From positions 366,559 through 430,558 of the forward strand of contig JAUILA010000001.1 in the NCBI GenBank assembly GCA_030432655.1: a stretch of 64,000 bases of DNA, in the 5' to 3' direction. Below are positions 55,916 through 64,000 of the stretch, piece after piece. The position numbers were made by a program, and so were the translations under genes. Below the pieces are notes generated by a model. The model ran no database searches and was not told where the DNA came from. It was given only the letters and a program-made list of their open reading frames with translations. Every line of letters starts with the position of its first letter. Positions within the stretch are counted from its first letter, which is position 1. Source of the DNA: Bacteroidia bacterium (GTDB taxonomy: Bacteria > Bacteroidota > Bacteroidia > Cytophagales > Cyclobacteriaceae).

Positions 55916-58048
55916 ATGTCAAAGAAATCAAATCAACCCGGCGCGGATAAAAAGTCAAAAGATCTGAAACAAAACACACGGGATTCAGATAAGCAACCAA
56001 TCACTACTAATCAAGGAACAAAAATAAACGATACCAACAATTCATTGAAAGCCGGGGAACGTGGAGCCACCTTGCTTGAAGATTTCATTCTCCGGGAGAA
56101 AATCACTCATTTTGATCATGAGAGAATTCCGGAGCGAATTGTACATGCGCGCGGTAGTGGCGCACATGGATATTTCGAATTATACGATAGCCAGGAGAAA
56201 TACACTAAAGCAGGCCTGTTCACGGATATCTCAAGGAAAACGCCTGTTTTTGTCAGGTTCTCAACGGTAGCAGGAAGCAAGGGTTCGGCTGATATGGCCC
56301 GTGATGTTCGTGGTTTTGCAACGAAATTTTATACGGACGAGGGCATTTTTGATCTGGTGGGTAATAACATGCCGGTATTTTTTATCCAGGATGCTATAAA
56401 ATTCCCGGACCTGATCCATTCGGTCAAACCTGAACCGGATAGGGAAATTCCTCAGGCAGCTTCAGCCCATGATACATTTTATGACTTCGTATCACATACC
56501 ACTGAAACCCTCCACAATCAAATATGGGTAATGAGTGACCGGGCCATTCCGCGAAGTCTTCGCATGATGGAGGGATTTGGTATTCACACATTTCGTTTGA
56601 TCAACAAATCAGGAAAATCTCATTTCGTGCGTTTTCACTGGAAGCCTTTGTTGGGTGTGCATTCGGTGACCTGGGACGAGGCGGTGAAAATACACGGGGC
56701 CGATACCGATTTCCACCGCCGGGACCTGTGGGATGCTATTGATAACGGTCAGTACCCTGAATGGGAATTGGGGTTGCAGATAATTCCTGAGGAAGATGAG
56801 CATAAATTTGACTTTGATCTCCTGGATGCGACCAAACTGATTCCGGAAGAAATGGTGCCGGTTAAGATAATTGGTAAAATGACACTGAACCGAAATCCGG
56901 ATAATTTCTTTGCGGAAACGGAACAAGTAGCGTTTCACCCGGGTCATCTGGTGCCGGGTATTGATTTTACAAATGATCCGCTGCTTCAGGGTAGGTTATT
57001 CTCCTACACCGACACACAACTTTCGCGACTGGGCAGCCCGAATTTCCATGAAATTCCGATTAACCGGCCGGTCAATGAGGTGCACAATAACCAACGGGAC
57101 GCACACATGCGCATGACAATTGATAAAGGCAAGAGTGCTTACTTTCCGAACAGCATCGGCGGTTGTCCTTACCTGGCCAAACTGGCGGAGGGTGCCTATG
57201 AATCATATGAGGAGCGCATTGATGCCCGGAAAGTCAGAGCACGAAGTGAAAGTTTCAATGATCATTTTTCACAGCCGGCCTTGTTTTACCGAAGCCTTGC
57301 AAGACATGAGAAGGACCATGTAATCGGTGCGTATATATTTGAACTGGGGAAATGTACCTATGAACATATCAAGGAAAGAATGCTGTATATTCTTGCACAG
57401 ATCGATGATGAACTCGCCTCATCGGTTTCAGAAGGATTGGGTATGCCTGTTCCGGAGAAGATTGAGGGATATTTGAATTTAGCGATTGGAGCAGATGCCG
57501 ATCCGGAAAAGCACCAGCCGGGTCCGAAAAAGAATTACCTGGATGAGGCTCCATCCCTGTCACAAACATCCCGTAATTCTGATTCGATCATTTCTCGCAA
57601 AATTGCAGTGCTGGTGAGTGACGGATTCAGTGCCTCGGCCCTAAAGCACATAAAGGAGTTGACGGAAAAAGGAGCGACGACGCAATTAATAGCGCCGCAT
57701 GGAGGCACCATCACGTGTAGTGAAGGTAAGTCACATAAGGTCGATGCGGCCTTACCTACTACGGAAAGCGTCTTATTTGATGCCCTGTATATTCCGGGAG
57801 GGGAAAAAAGTATCGAAGCACTCCTGAAAGAAGCAAAAGCAAAAAAATTCATTAATGAAGCACTTAAACACTGTAAGGCGATCATGGTGAATGATGAAGG
57901 AGAAAAGCTTTTTGAGGAGACGTATGGAAGCGAATTCAGGGACGACGAAGCGGTATTTATTAATAAGAAGCTGCCAGAATTCGTAAAGGCGGTTGCGGCG
58001 CACCGCAACTGGAAACGTGAAGAGAAAGCGAAGATGATACCTGCCTGA
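55916..58048 (+). CDS. katE: large-subunit catalase (HPII/KatE type) with C-terminal GATase1-like domain
   Basis: A 710-residue clade 2 catalase that breaks down hydrogen peroxide. Catalytic His77 is in [18 protein letters not shown], the distal Asn is in [15 protein letters not shown] (~151), and the heme-ligand Tyr is in [20 protein letters not shown]. The C-terminal ~150 residues ([20 protein letters not shown], then a [17 protein letters not shown] block) form the flavodoxin/DJ-1-like domain typical of large catalases; the catalytic Cys of true DJ-1 proteins is not obvious. The N-terminal 45 residues are polar and Lys-rich. No signal peptide. A stand-alone gene in a stress-related neighbourhood. 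Confidence 0.95.
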   Translation: MSKKSNQPGADKKSKDLKQNTRDSDKQPITTNQGTKINDTNNSLKAGERGATLLEDFILREKITHFDHERIPERIVHARGSGAHGYFELYDSQEKYTKAGLFTDISRKTPVFVRFSTVAGSKGSADMARDVRGFATKFYTDEGIFDLVGNNMPVFFIQDAIKFPDLIHSVKPEPDREIPQAASAHDTFYDFVSHTTETLHNQIWVMSDRAIPRSLRMMEGFGIHTFRLINKSGKSHFVRFHWKPLLGVHSVTWDEAVKIHGADTDFHRRDLWDAIDNGQYPEWELGLQIIPEEDEHKFDFDLLDATKLIPEEMVPVKIIGKMTLNRNPDNFFAETEQVAFHPGHLVPGIDFTNDPLLQGRLFSYTDTQLSRLGSPNFHEIPINRPVNEVHNNQRDAHMRMTIDKGKSAYFPNSIGGCPYLAKLAEGAYESYEERIDARKVRARSESFNDHFSQPALFYRSLARHEKDHVIGAYIFELGKCTYEHIKERMLYILAQIDDELASSVSEGLGMPVPEKIEGYLNLAIGADADPEKHQPGPKKNYLDEAPSLSQTSRNSDSIISRKIAVLVSDGFSASALKHIKELTEKGATTQLIAPHGGTITCSEGKSHKVDAALPTTESVLFDALYIPGGEKSIEALLKEAKAKKFINEALKHCKAIMVNDEGEKLFEETYGSEFRDDEAVFINKKLPEFVKAVAAHRNWKREEKAKMIPA

Positions 58049-58161
58049 TAGGTTAAGTCAGACACTTGCATCTTATTAAGAAACTCCGCTTGTTGGCGAA
58101 CTGAGTATTTCATTCAGCCTAATTGAATGATCTTTCATTTTGTCAGCAACCGGAGTTTTTT

Positions 58162-58863
58162 CTATACAAACCGCTCCCGGAACTGCATATTATAAATCCC
58201 GTAAAGCATGCAGAGCGCACTGGCCACCACCAGGTATAAACGGTTCTTGAAGATGATTGTGTGCCAGATAAATTCACTCATTTCGCGGGGTTCGGAGAAT
58301 GGGTTGAGGAAGACGTTATACGGACTGTACGCAAGGGGTTCGGCAAAAATGAAGAATATGAATGAGACAATGACCACTACAATGGCGGTTCCATTACCAT
58401 TTTTGATCAGCGTCGATAACATGAATGCCAGCGATGAAATAAACAGGATCGGGAAGCCTACCTGGCCGATCATCGGCAGAATGTCAAACCGGAACAGGGT
58501 CATGTTGGCAATATTTCCCAGGATAATCAGAATGACCATCGCCACTCCGATAGCCAGAATAAATCTTACCAACCACACTTTGTAGCGGTAATTGGGAATG
58601 CCGAATATGGTCTCAAGCATTTTCGAATCATCGTCGTTCTGGATCCCGTAGGCCATCGGATAAAAGATCAGCAGCAACCCCGGAAAAACCAGGAAGCCGT
58701 AAATCACTGCCTCATTAAAATCCGGGTCATCCAGCACGGTAATCAGAATGATAAAGGCAAAAAACAGGAAAGAGGCCAGCACAAAATAGATGAACTTATT
58801 CGCGAAGATCACCTTTACATTATAGGAGATCAGCCTATACAACAGCAGCAGTATACTCTTCAT
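58162..58863 (-). CDS. ABC-2-type multi-pass membrane protein
   Basis: A 233-residue protein with about six hydrophobic segments (FIYFVLASFLFFAFIILITV near the N-terminus, AVIYGFLVFPGLLLIFYPMA, VRFILAIGVAMVILIILGNI, and others). GIQNDDDSKMLETIFGIPNY after helix 2 is the conserved coupling region of ABC-2 permeases. Its start overlaps the end of the RND-ABC fusion gene by 29 bp, so it is likely the membrane partner of that ATPase domain. ABC-2 permeases are usually about this long, so it is complete. Confidence 0.8.
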   Translation of the reverse strand: MKSILLLLYRLISYNVKVIFANKFIYFVLASFLFFAFIILITVLDDPDFNEAVIYGFLVFPGLLLIFYPMAYGIQNDDDSKMLETIFGIPNYRYKVWLVRFILAIGVAMVILIILGNIANMTLFRFDILPMIGQVGFPILFISSLAFMLSTLIKNGNGTAIVVVIVSFIFFIFAEPLAYSPYNVFLNPFSEPREMSEFIWHTIIFKNRLYLVVASALCMLYGIYNMQFRERFV

Positions 58864-61800
58864 CGGTATCTGTATTTTTATTCTTCATTAACCATAAATA
58901 GGCGTCTTCCAGGTTGGCCCGCACCGGTTTGGCATCTGCCTTCGGGACCTCCTGCGACAGGCATTTTACCCGGATTAACGCGCCTTCACTCATATGATGC
59001 ACTATCAGATAGTTTTCTTTGGTAGCTTCAAATTCATCCGGTGTCAGGTGAAATTCCCAAACCTTGCCATTTGCCAGCTCTGCCATCGTGGCAGGACTGC
59101 CTGTATACTGGATATTACCTGAAATCAACACTGCGAGGTTATTACAACTGCTGGCAATATCTTCGATAATGTGTGTGGAGAATATGACAATCCGTTCCCT
59201 GCTCAGCTCTACCAGCAGATTCCTGAACCGGATACGTTCCAGAGGGTCCAGACCGGCAGTGGGTTCATCAACCACCAGTATCTTCGGCAGGTGAAGCAGG
59301 ATCTGGGCTATACCAATGCGCTGTTTCATTCCACCCGAAAACGACCCGATTTTTTTACCCTGATGTTCATCCATATGTACCGCCTTCAGTACATATTGTA
59401 CCCGCTCTTCACGTTCTTCCTTGTTGGTGATCTTGCGCAGGATTGCCTGGTAATCGAGGAACTGGTAAGGCGTCATATTCTCATAGGTACCAAACGCCTG
59501 TGGCAGGTACCCGATCAGCCCCTGCAGTTCTTCCCGTCGCCGGGTTGTATCATGTCCGTTTATCCAGATCTTGCCATAGCTCTGGTCCATAATCCCGCAA
59601 AGGATACGCATCAGCGTGGTTTTTCCTGCCCCATTCGGTCCCAGTAACCCGAACATTCCCTGCTCAATATTGAGGCTTACACCTTTGAGTGCTTTGAATT
59701 CGGGTTTTTTCGGCCGCACAAACGGGATCAGCAATATCAATTGATAATACCATTTTCTGATCCGTGCAAACCGTCCGGTGATTTCATTGATATCCACCGG
59801 ATTCTCTGCCATTCTCCGGCGCATATTCACAAGGAATAAACCAATAAACCAGACAATTATCAGGAATATACCGAAACCTTTGATCCGGATATCCTGGTAT
59901 AGAAATATTGAACTTACCACCGGAAAACCCCAGAAAAGTAACTTGTCTGATATTCTCCCTATCCGGCTTTTCTTACGCCAGTTATTCGTCACACTGCGGA
60001 AAATAAACAGCAATAAAGCATGCAGCAGGATCATGAATAACAATTGCCAAAATGGTTTTTCCAGGTGGAAGTAAACAAAATACACCAGGAAACCGGTTAA
60101 GGCGGTCTGCCAGATCAGGTTCTGGAGAAGGACTTTGCGTGTCACCGGTTCTTCACCCCGCAGGAAATACAGATGTTTATTTCCCTTCCATTCGCGAAGC
60201 CAGCGCTTGTCACGGCCATATATTTTTGTAAGATTCCGGATCGTTATATGCATGACTTCTCCGGGTGCCACCATTTTTGCATTGGCTTGTCGCAGTGAGG
60301 TCATGACAAAATAGGTGCCCCCAGGTATGAGAATGACGGCCGAAAGAAACCAGATTGTCTGCCAGAGTACACCCTCGATCCGGGTATAGATCAGCACGGC
60401 GGTTAAGGCCATGAGCACTATCTGGAGAATTTTTATAAATGGCCTTAGGTTTCTGAACCAATCCAGTACGCTCTCCAGTCCGGCACTCATAGTAGGAATA
60501 TAAAACAATGTCAGGATCGAAGCGAAGGCGAGTCCGCCCATGACTGTGACCGCAAACGGCTGACCTATGCTTGTAACATATTCGGCTTCGCCGAGGGCCA
60601 GCGGCAGCATCGCGACAATGGTGGTGATGGAGGTTATGAGAATGGGCCGGATCCTGGAAATACCGCTCATAATAAGCGAGCGGTATTTGCTGTATCCTTG
60701 TCTCCTCAGGATCCTTGAATAGTCGATGAGAATGATCCCGTTATTGACCACCACGCCAAGTAAAATCAGCAGTCCGATCAGCGTGTTGGCATTCAGAATG
60801 GAATTACCCGTAAGTGTAAGTCCCAGGAAGGCGCCTGTGCCGGCCAGCGGAATGGAAAACATGATCACCACCGGAAGATAGAGTGATTCAAACACGGCTG
60901 CCAGGATCATATAGATTATCACGATGGCAGCCAGCAGGAAAAAGTAGAAATCATCGAAAATTCCTTCGTCATGAATGACTTCCACCACGAGTCCCGAAGG
61001 GATGTTCACACTGTTCACCAGCTCGTCCACTTCAATCCGGGAGGCTTCCAGTAGTGACTCGGAATTCACCACTTCATCAATGAACCGATAGGTAATTTCA
61101 ATGCGTTTTTCCTGATTGAGACGGGTAATGGTACTTTCTCCCGATGAATAAATAACCGATCCAAAATCAGACAGCGCATGGACGGCGCCGGTTGCACCGG
61201 AAACAGGCATCTCACGAAGGTCCTTCATCTCTTTTGCTGCAGGTTCTGTTTCATTCTGAGTCTGGATGGTGATTTCAAATTCTTCATCCCCGCTGATAAA
61301 AGTTGAGCCTGAGCTGAAGGAGGGTTGAAAATCATTAAGGCCAACTGCCACATTCTCCAGCGAAATTTCCAGGGCATTCATTCTTTTCTGATCGAATGAA
61401 ATGTGTGCTTCAGGTCGCTCCGGGCTGACATTCATGGTGGAAGAGGAGATGGATTGCAGGCTGCCTACAAACGTATTGATGTCATTAGCTACCGACTGCA
61501 TCAGCTCAAAATCCTGTCCACGGACCACAATCCGTTCCGAAGGTGTGCCGATTCCCAGCATTCGCTCGAAATCCGCGGAAGCCGAACTCGCCGCACCTCC
61601 CGGACCTCCTCCGGTTTGCGGAGGCTGTTCGAGTGAAATCTCCAGGTCTTCATATTCGTTTCCAAAACCAACCAATTTATTTCGTATGGCCGGGAAAGAC
61701 ATGCCTGACTCCTTAAAATCTTCAGGTAATGTCGCGGTAATAACAGCTTCTCCTTCCGATACCTGGCTGATCACCTTTTCGATCACCGGCATTTTCAGAA

Positions 61801-63562
61801 TTTTACCCTCAATACTTCTGACCCGGATGTCCGTGGATTCCAGGGTGGCTCCCTGGGGCATAGTCACGAATAAATTGATATCAGGCTTCTCCACCTCACT
61901 GCTGCTGCTGATACTGATAAGAAAACTCAGTCCGATGGCCACAAAGAAAAGAACCAGTCCGCCCAGGACCGTAAAAAGCGGTCTCCTGAAGCATGATTTC
62001 AGAATCACCACATACTTCTGGATCATCCGTTGTCGGATGGATGCGTTTTTTATCAACGGTGCTTTTTCCTCGTCCTTCCGGTTAATCGCGGTATGTGCCA
62101 GCATAGGTATCAGCACCAGGGCCACGATCAAGGAAACCAGCAGGGTGGAGATGATGGAAACGCCAATGTGGGTTCCGATCATTGTAATCAGCACATTAGA
62201 CGAGAAGATAAAGGGGAGGAACACAGTGACTGTAGTGAGGGTAGCGGCTATTACCGAGCGCATCACTTCTTTGGTTCCCCTGACCACAGCCACTTCTTTT
62301 CGTTGTTTATTCACAACGTGCCGGTAAATATTTTCCAGCACCACTACACTGTTGTCCAGGAGCATGCCAATGGCCAGGGCCATACCAATCAGCGTAAGGC
62401 TGTTAATGGAAATGTCCGCAGCATAAAAGAAATTAAAGGCGGCATAAACAGAAATCGGAATGGCAAGTGCGATACTAAGTATGAATTTTATTCTCCTCAG
62501 AAAGATCCATAAAACAAAAATCGCGAGGAGTCCGCCGGTAACGGCCAGGTTTTTAATCTGGTTAATATTGTCGGTCATCAGCTCTGCCTGGTTGCTTTGC
62601 ACCACAATCTCCACATCCTGGGCGGCGAGTTCCAGGTTAAGGTCGTCTATTGCCTCCAGGGTCAGGTCTGACAGTTCAATCAGGTTGGACTGTGTATCTT
62701 TCGACAAGCGTATCGACACGGCATCCTTCCCGTTCACCCGGCTGAGGGAAGTTTGTTCCTTGACCCCGAAAAAGACATCCGCCACGTCACGTAACAGGAG
62801 CGGACCATTCTCCGAGACCACCAGTTCCTGGATATTCTTGATGTCCTTCAGTTCGGCGGTTACGTGAACAAACACCTGCTGTCCGTTCCGGTCAATCTGA
62901 CCCGCGAAAGCGCTCTTCTCCGAATTGGCCGCCAGGACGGAACTGATGGTATTCGGGGTGATACCATGTGCCTCGCAAATCGCATCATTCATGATGATCT
63001 CCACTGTTTTCTGCCTTCCGCCAAATACTTCGACCCCCCCGATGCCGTCGACATTATTCAGGCGATCCGTTATATACTGATCGGTAATATTGCGTACCCG
63101 GTCCACACCGCCGCCGCCCAGCACCTGCAGGTCCATAAAGGCATTGGTAAACTGTTCGGTATCGATCTTGATGATATTGACAACAAAGTCAGGCATGAGA
63201 TCGGCCTGGATAGCGCCCACTTTCTGCTCCAGTTTCAGGTAGGCGTATTTTATATTGACATTCTTCTGGAAAGATATGAAGATCATACCCTGCCGGCTGT
63301 CGGCATTGGCGCTGATCTCCTCAACCCCTTCCAGGGTACTGACGGCACTTTCCAGCGGTATTATGGCCTCGCGCTCCATGTATTTAGGATCCACCTCGGA
63401 GGTGGAATTTACCTGGACAATAAGCACGGGAAATTCCACATTCGGGAAGAGTTCGACCGGAAGGTTGGTATAGGAAATATACCCGAGCACCGTGAAGCCG
63501 ATGAATAACATCGACACCAGCACTTTCCTTTTGATTATTATGTGCAGGAGACTATCAGGCAT
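58835..63562 (-). CDS. RND efflux permease fused to an interrupted ABC ATPase (1575 aa)
   Basis: One continuous frame. Residues 1 to ~1035 form a full HAE1-type RND permease: NLPVELFPNVEFPVLIVQVN, the TM4 motif GMLLDNSVVVLENI, and late GVVVNNGIILIDYSRILRRQ. Next come hydrophobic segments (~1040 to 1090), then M1104-HITIRNLTKIYG, which is how an ABC ATPase begins. Instead of the Walker A domain, ~170 residues with membrane helices follow (TALTGFLVYFVYFHLEKPFW), and the ABC resumes at ALKGVSLNIEQGMFGLLGPN (Walker A G1308 to T1315), SFSGGMKQRIG, LVVDEPTAGLDP. The downstream ABC-2 gene overlaps. It likely exports lipids or drugs using both proton motive force and ATP, which is inference. Confidence 0.88.
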   Translation of the reverse strand: MPDSLLHIIIKRKVLVSMLFIGFTVLGYISYTNLPVELFPNVEFPVLIVQVNSTSEVDPKYMEREAIIPLESAVSTLEGVEEISANADSRQGMIFISFQKNVNIKYAYLKLEQKVGAIQADLMPDFVVNIIKIDTEQFTNAFMDLQVLGGGGVDRVRNITDQYITDRLNNVDGIGGVEVFGGRQKTVEIIMNDAICEAHGITPNTISSVLAANSEKSAFAGQIDRNGQQVFVHVTAELKDIKNIQELVVSENGPLLLRDVADVFFGVKEQTSLSRVNGKDAVSIRLSKDTQSNLIELSDLTLEAIDDLNLELAAQDVEIVVQSNQAELMTDNINQIKNLAVTGGLLAIFVLWIFLRRIKFILSIALAIPISVYAAFNFFYAADISINSLTLIGMALAIGMLLDNSVVVLENIYRHVVNKQRKEVAVVRGTKEVMRSVIAATLTTVTVFLPFIFSSNVLITMIGTHIGVSIISTLLVSLIVALVLIPMLAHTAINRKDEEKAPLIKNASIRQRMIQKYVVILKSCFRRPLFTVLGGLVLFFVAIGLSFLISISSSSEVEKPDINLFVTMPQGATLESTDIRVRSIEGKILKMPVIEKVISQVSEGEAVITATLPEDFKESGMSFPAIRNKLVGFGNEYEDLEISLEQPPQTGGGPGGAASSASADFERMLGIGTPSERIVVRGQDFELMQSVANDINTFVGSLQSISSSTMNVSPERPEAHISFDQKRMNALEISLENVAVGLNDFQPSFSSGSTFISGDEEFEITIQTQNETEPAAKEMKDLREMPVSGATGAVHALSDFGSVIYSSGESTITRLNQEKRIEITYRFIDEVVNSESLLEASRIEVDELVNSVNIPSGLVVEVIHDEGIFDDFYFFLLAAIVIIYMILAAVFESLYLPVVIMFSIPLAGTGAFLGLTLTGNSILNANTLIGLLILLGVVVNNGIILIDYSRILRRQGYSKYRSLIMSGISRIRPILITSITTIVAMLPLALGEAEYVTSIGQPFAVTVMGGLAFASILTLFYIPTMSAGLESVLDWFRNLRPFIKILQIVLMALTAVLIYTRIEGVLWQTIWFLSAVILIPGGTYFVMTSLRQANAKMVAPGEVMHITIRNLTKIYGRDKRWLREWKGNKHLYFLRGEEPVTRKVLLQNLIWQTALTGFLVYFVYFHLEKPFWQLLFMILLHALLLFIFRSVTNNWRKKSRIGRISDKLLFWGFPVVSSIFLYQDIRIKGFGIFLIIVWFIGLFLVNMRRRMAENPVDINEITGRFARIRKWYYQLILLIPFVRPKKPEFKALKGVSLNIEQGMFGLLGPNGAGKTTLMRILCGIMDQSYGKIWINGHDTTRRREELQGLIGYLPQAFGTYENMTPYQFLDYQAILRKITNKEEREERVQYVLKAVHMDEHQGKKIGSFSGGMKQRIGIAQILLHLPKILVVDEPTAGLDPLERIRFRNLLVELSRERIVIFSTHIIEDIASSCNNLAVLISGNIQYTGSPATMAELANGKVWEFHLTPDEFEATKENYLIVHHMSEGALIRVKCLSQEVPKADAKPVRANLEDAYLWLMKNKNTDTDEEYTAAVV

Positions 63563-64000
63563 GGGCGGTATCTGTTTTCGTCTTCCTTTTCAGACTGTTG
63601 ATCAGTAACTCGATGGTCTCGTAAAAACAGGGTATAATGACCAGGGTCAGCAGGGTGGAGCTGACCAGGCCGCCAATAACTGCGATGGCCATTGGGGCAC
63701 GCAGGGCGGCACTTTCACCAAAGCCGAAGGTTAATGGCAGGAGTGCCAGTACCGTGGTCAGGCTGGTCATAATTATCGGCCTGAAACGGCGCTGCGCGGC
63801 GTCCAGGATGGCCTCCCGCAACGGAAGGCCTTGTTGCTTGTTCCTGTTCATGCTGTCGACCAGAATGATGGAGTTGTTGACGGCAATTCCGGCCAGCATA
63901 ATTATCCCGATGAGGGCCATCATGTTGAGTGGCATGCCCAGGATGTAAAAGGCAAGCAGGGCGCCCACGCAGGCAAGCGGGATGGTCAGGAGAATGGTAA
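63555..64000 (-). CDS. RND efflux permease, C-terminal part (5' end outside window)
   Basis: The frame runs to the edge of the window (TILLTIPLACVGALLAFYIL) and the visible ~147 residues are the last membrane helices of an RND permease: GIIMLAGIAVNNSIILVDSM, RRFRPIIMTSLTTVLALLPL and GGLVSSTLLTLVIIPCFYE. The GTG at 63968 is internal. It overlaps the start of the RND-ABC fusion gene by 8 bp, so two RND subunits are made in tandem and may form mixed trimers; periplasmic adaptor and outer-membrane channel genes are expected further upstream. Confidence 0.92.
   Translation of the reverse strand, partial: TILLTIPLACVGALLAFYILGMPLNMMALIGIIMLAGIAVNNSIILVDSMNRNKQQGLPLREAILDAAQRRFRPIIMTSLTTVLALLPLTFGFGESAALRAPMAIAVIGGLVSSTLLTLVIIPCFYETIELLINSLKRKTKTDTAHA

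Noticed and set aside
58060..58161. A terminator between the catalase and the ABC-2 gene (AAACTCCG ... CGGAGTTTTTT)
   Set aside because: The complementary arms are about 60 nt apart with only short inner pairing, so the hairpin is too weak to call.
61401..62327. A 308-codon open frame on the plus strand
   Set aside because: It is antisense to the RND permease, whose motifs are beyond doubt; the product is serine/threonine-rich noise.

Overview
The window reads as a chromosomal segment of a Bacteroidota bacterium. Signs of this are a secreted protein with a C-terminal type IX secretion (T9SS type A) sorting region, a sensor kinase of the two-component-propeller type, DUF3667 and DUF1328 proteins, few obvious Shine-Dalgarno sites, and an extracellular contractile injection system (eCIS) of the Bacteroidota style. 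I cannot name a genus from sequence alone.

Region 1 (before 1 to 31354, all + strand, often overlapping or only a few bases apart) is most of an eCIS locus, a phage-tail-like nanosyringe of the Afp/PVC/MAC type. In order it holds two tube proteins, a DUF5908 miniprotein, a LysM hub protein, a VgrG-like spike, a PAAR tip, a gp25-like wedge protein, a giant baseplate-J (Afp11-like) protein, a 2417-residue Afp12-like protein built largely of about 20 degenerate modules, a tape-measure protein and a small membrane protein. Then comes a cargo/accessory block: a DUF4157 protein with a deuterolysin-like (M35) protease domain, a 1959-residue DUF4157 protein with CHAP-like, annexin-like and PD-(D/E)XK-like parts, a ParA-type ATPase, a small membrane protein, an animal-type heme peroxidase, a third DUF4157 protein with an acidic 30-bp minisatellite, and the AAA+ ATPase. 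Sheath and cap genes are not in the window and should lie upstream.

Region 2 (31394 to 44896) holds signalling genes on the minus strand: a propeller sensor kinase, a PAS kinase, and a multi-PAS kinase with its LuxR-type regulator. Between them, on the plus strand, is a block of exported enzymes: a Tat-exported isomerase-like protein, a dienelactone hydrolase, an esterase with TPR, and a beta-lactamase-fold hydrolase coupled to an FkbM methyltransferase.

Region 3 (45214 to 58048) starts with a radical-SAM DNA repair pair behind a palindromic operator-like site. Secreted proteins follow (nucleoside-hydrolase-like, T9SS substrate, DUF885-like), then small stress or envelope genes (DUF1328, Csp-type copper protein, DUF3667) and a large-subunit catalase.

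Region 4 (58162 to the end, minus strand) is an efflux operon: the end of one RND permease, then an unusual single-frame fusion of an RND permease with an ABC ATPase whose domain is interrupted by membrane segments, then an ABC-2-type membrane protein. No rRNA, tRNA, CRISPR array, insertion sequence or phage integrase was seen.
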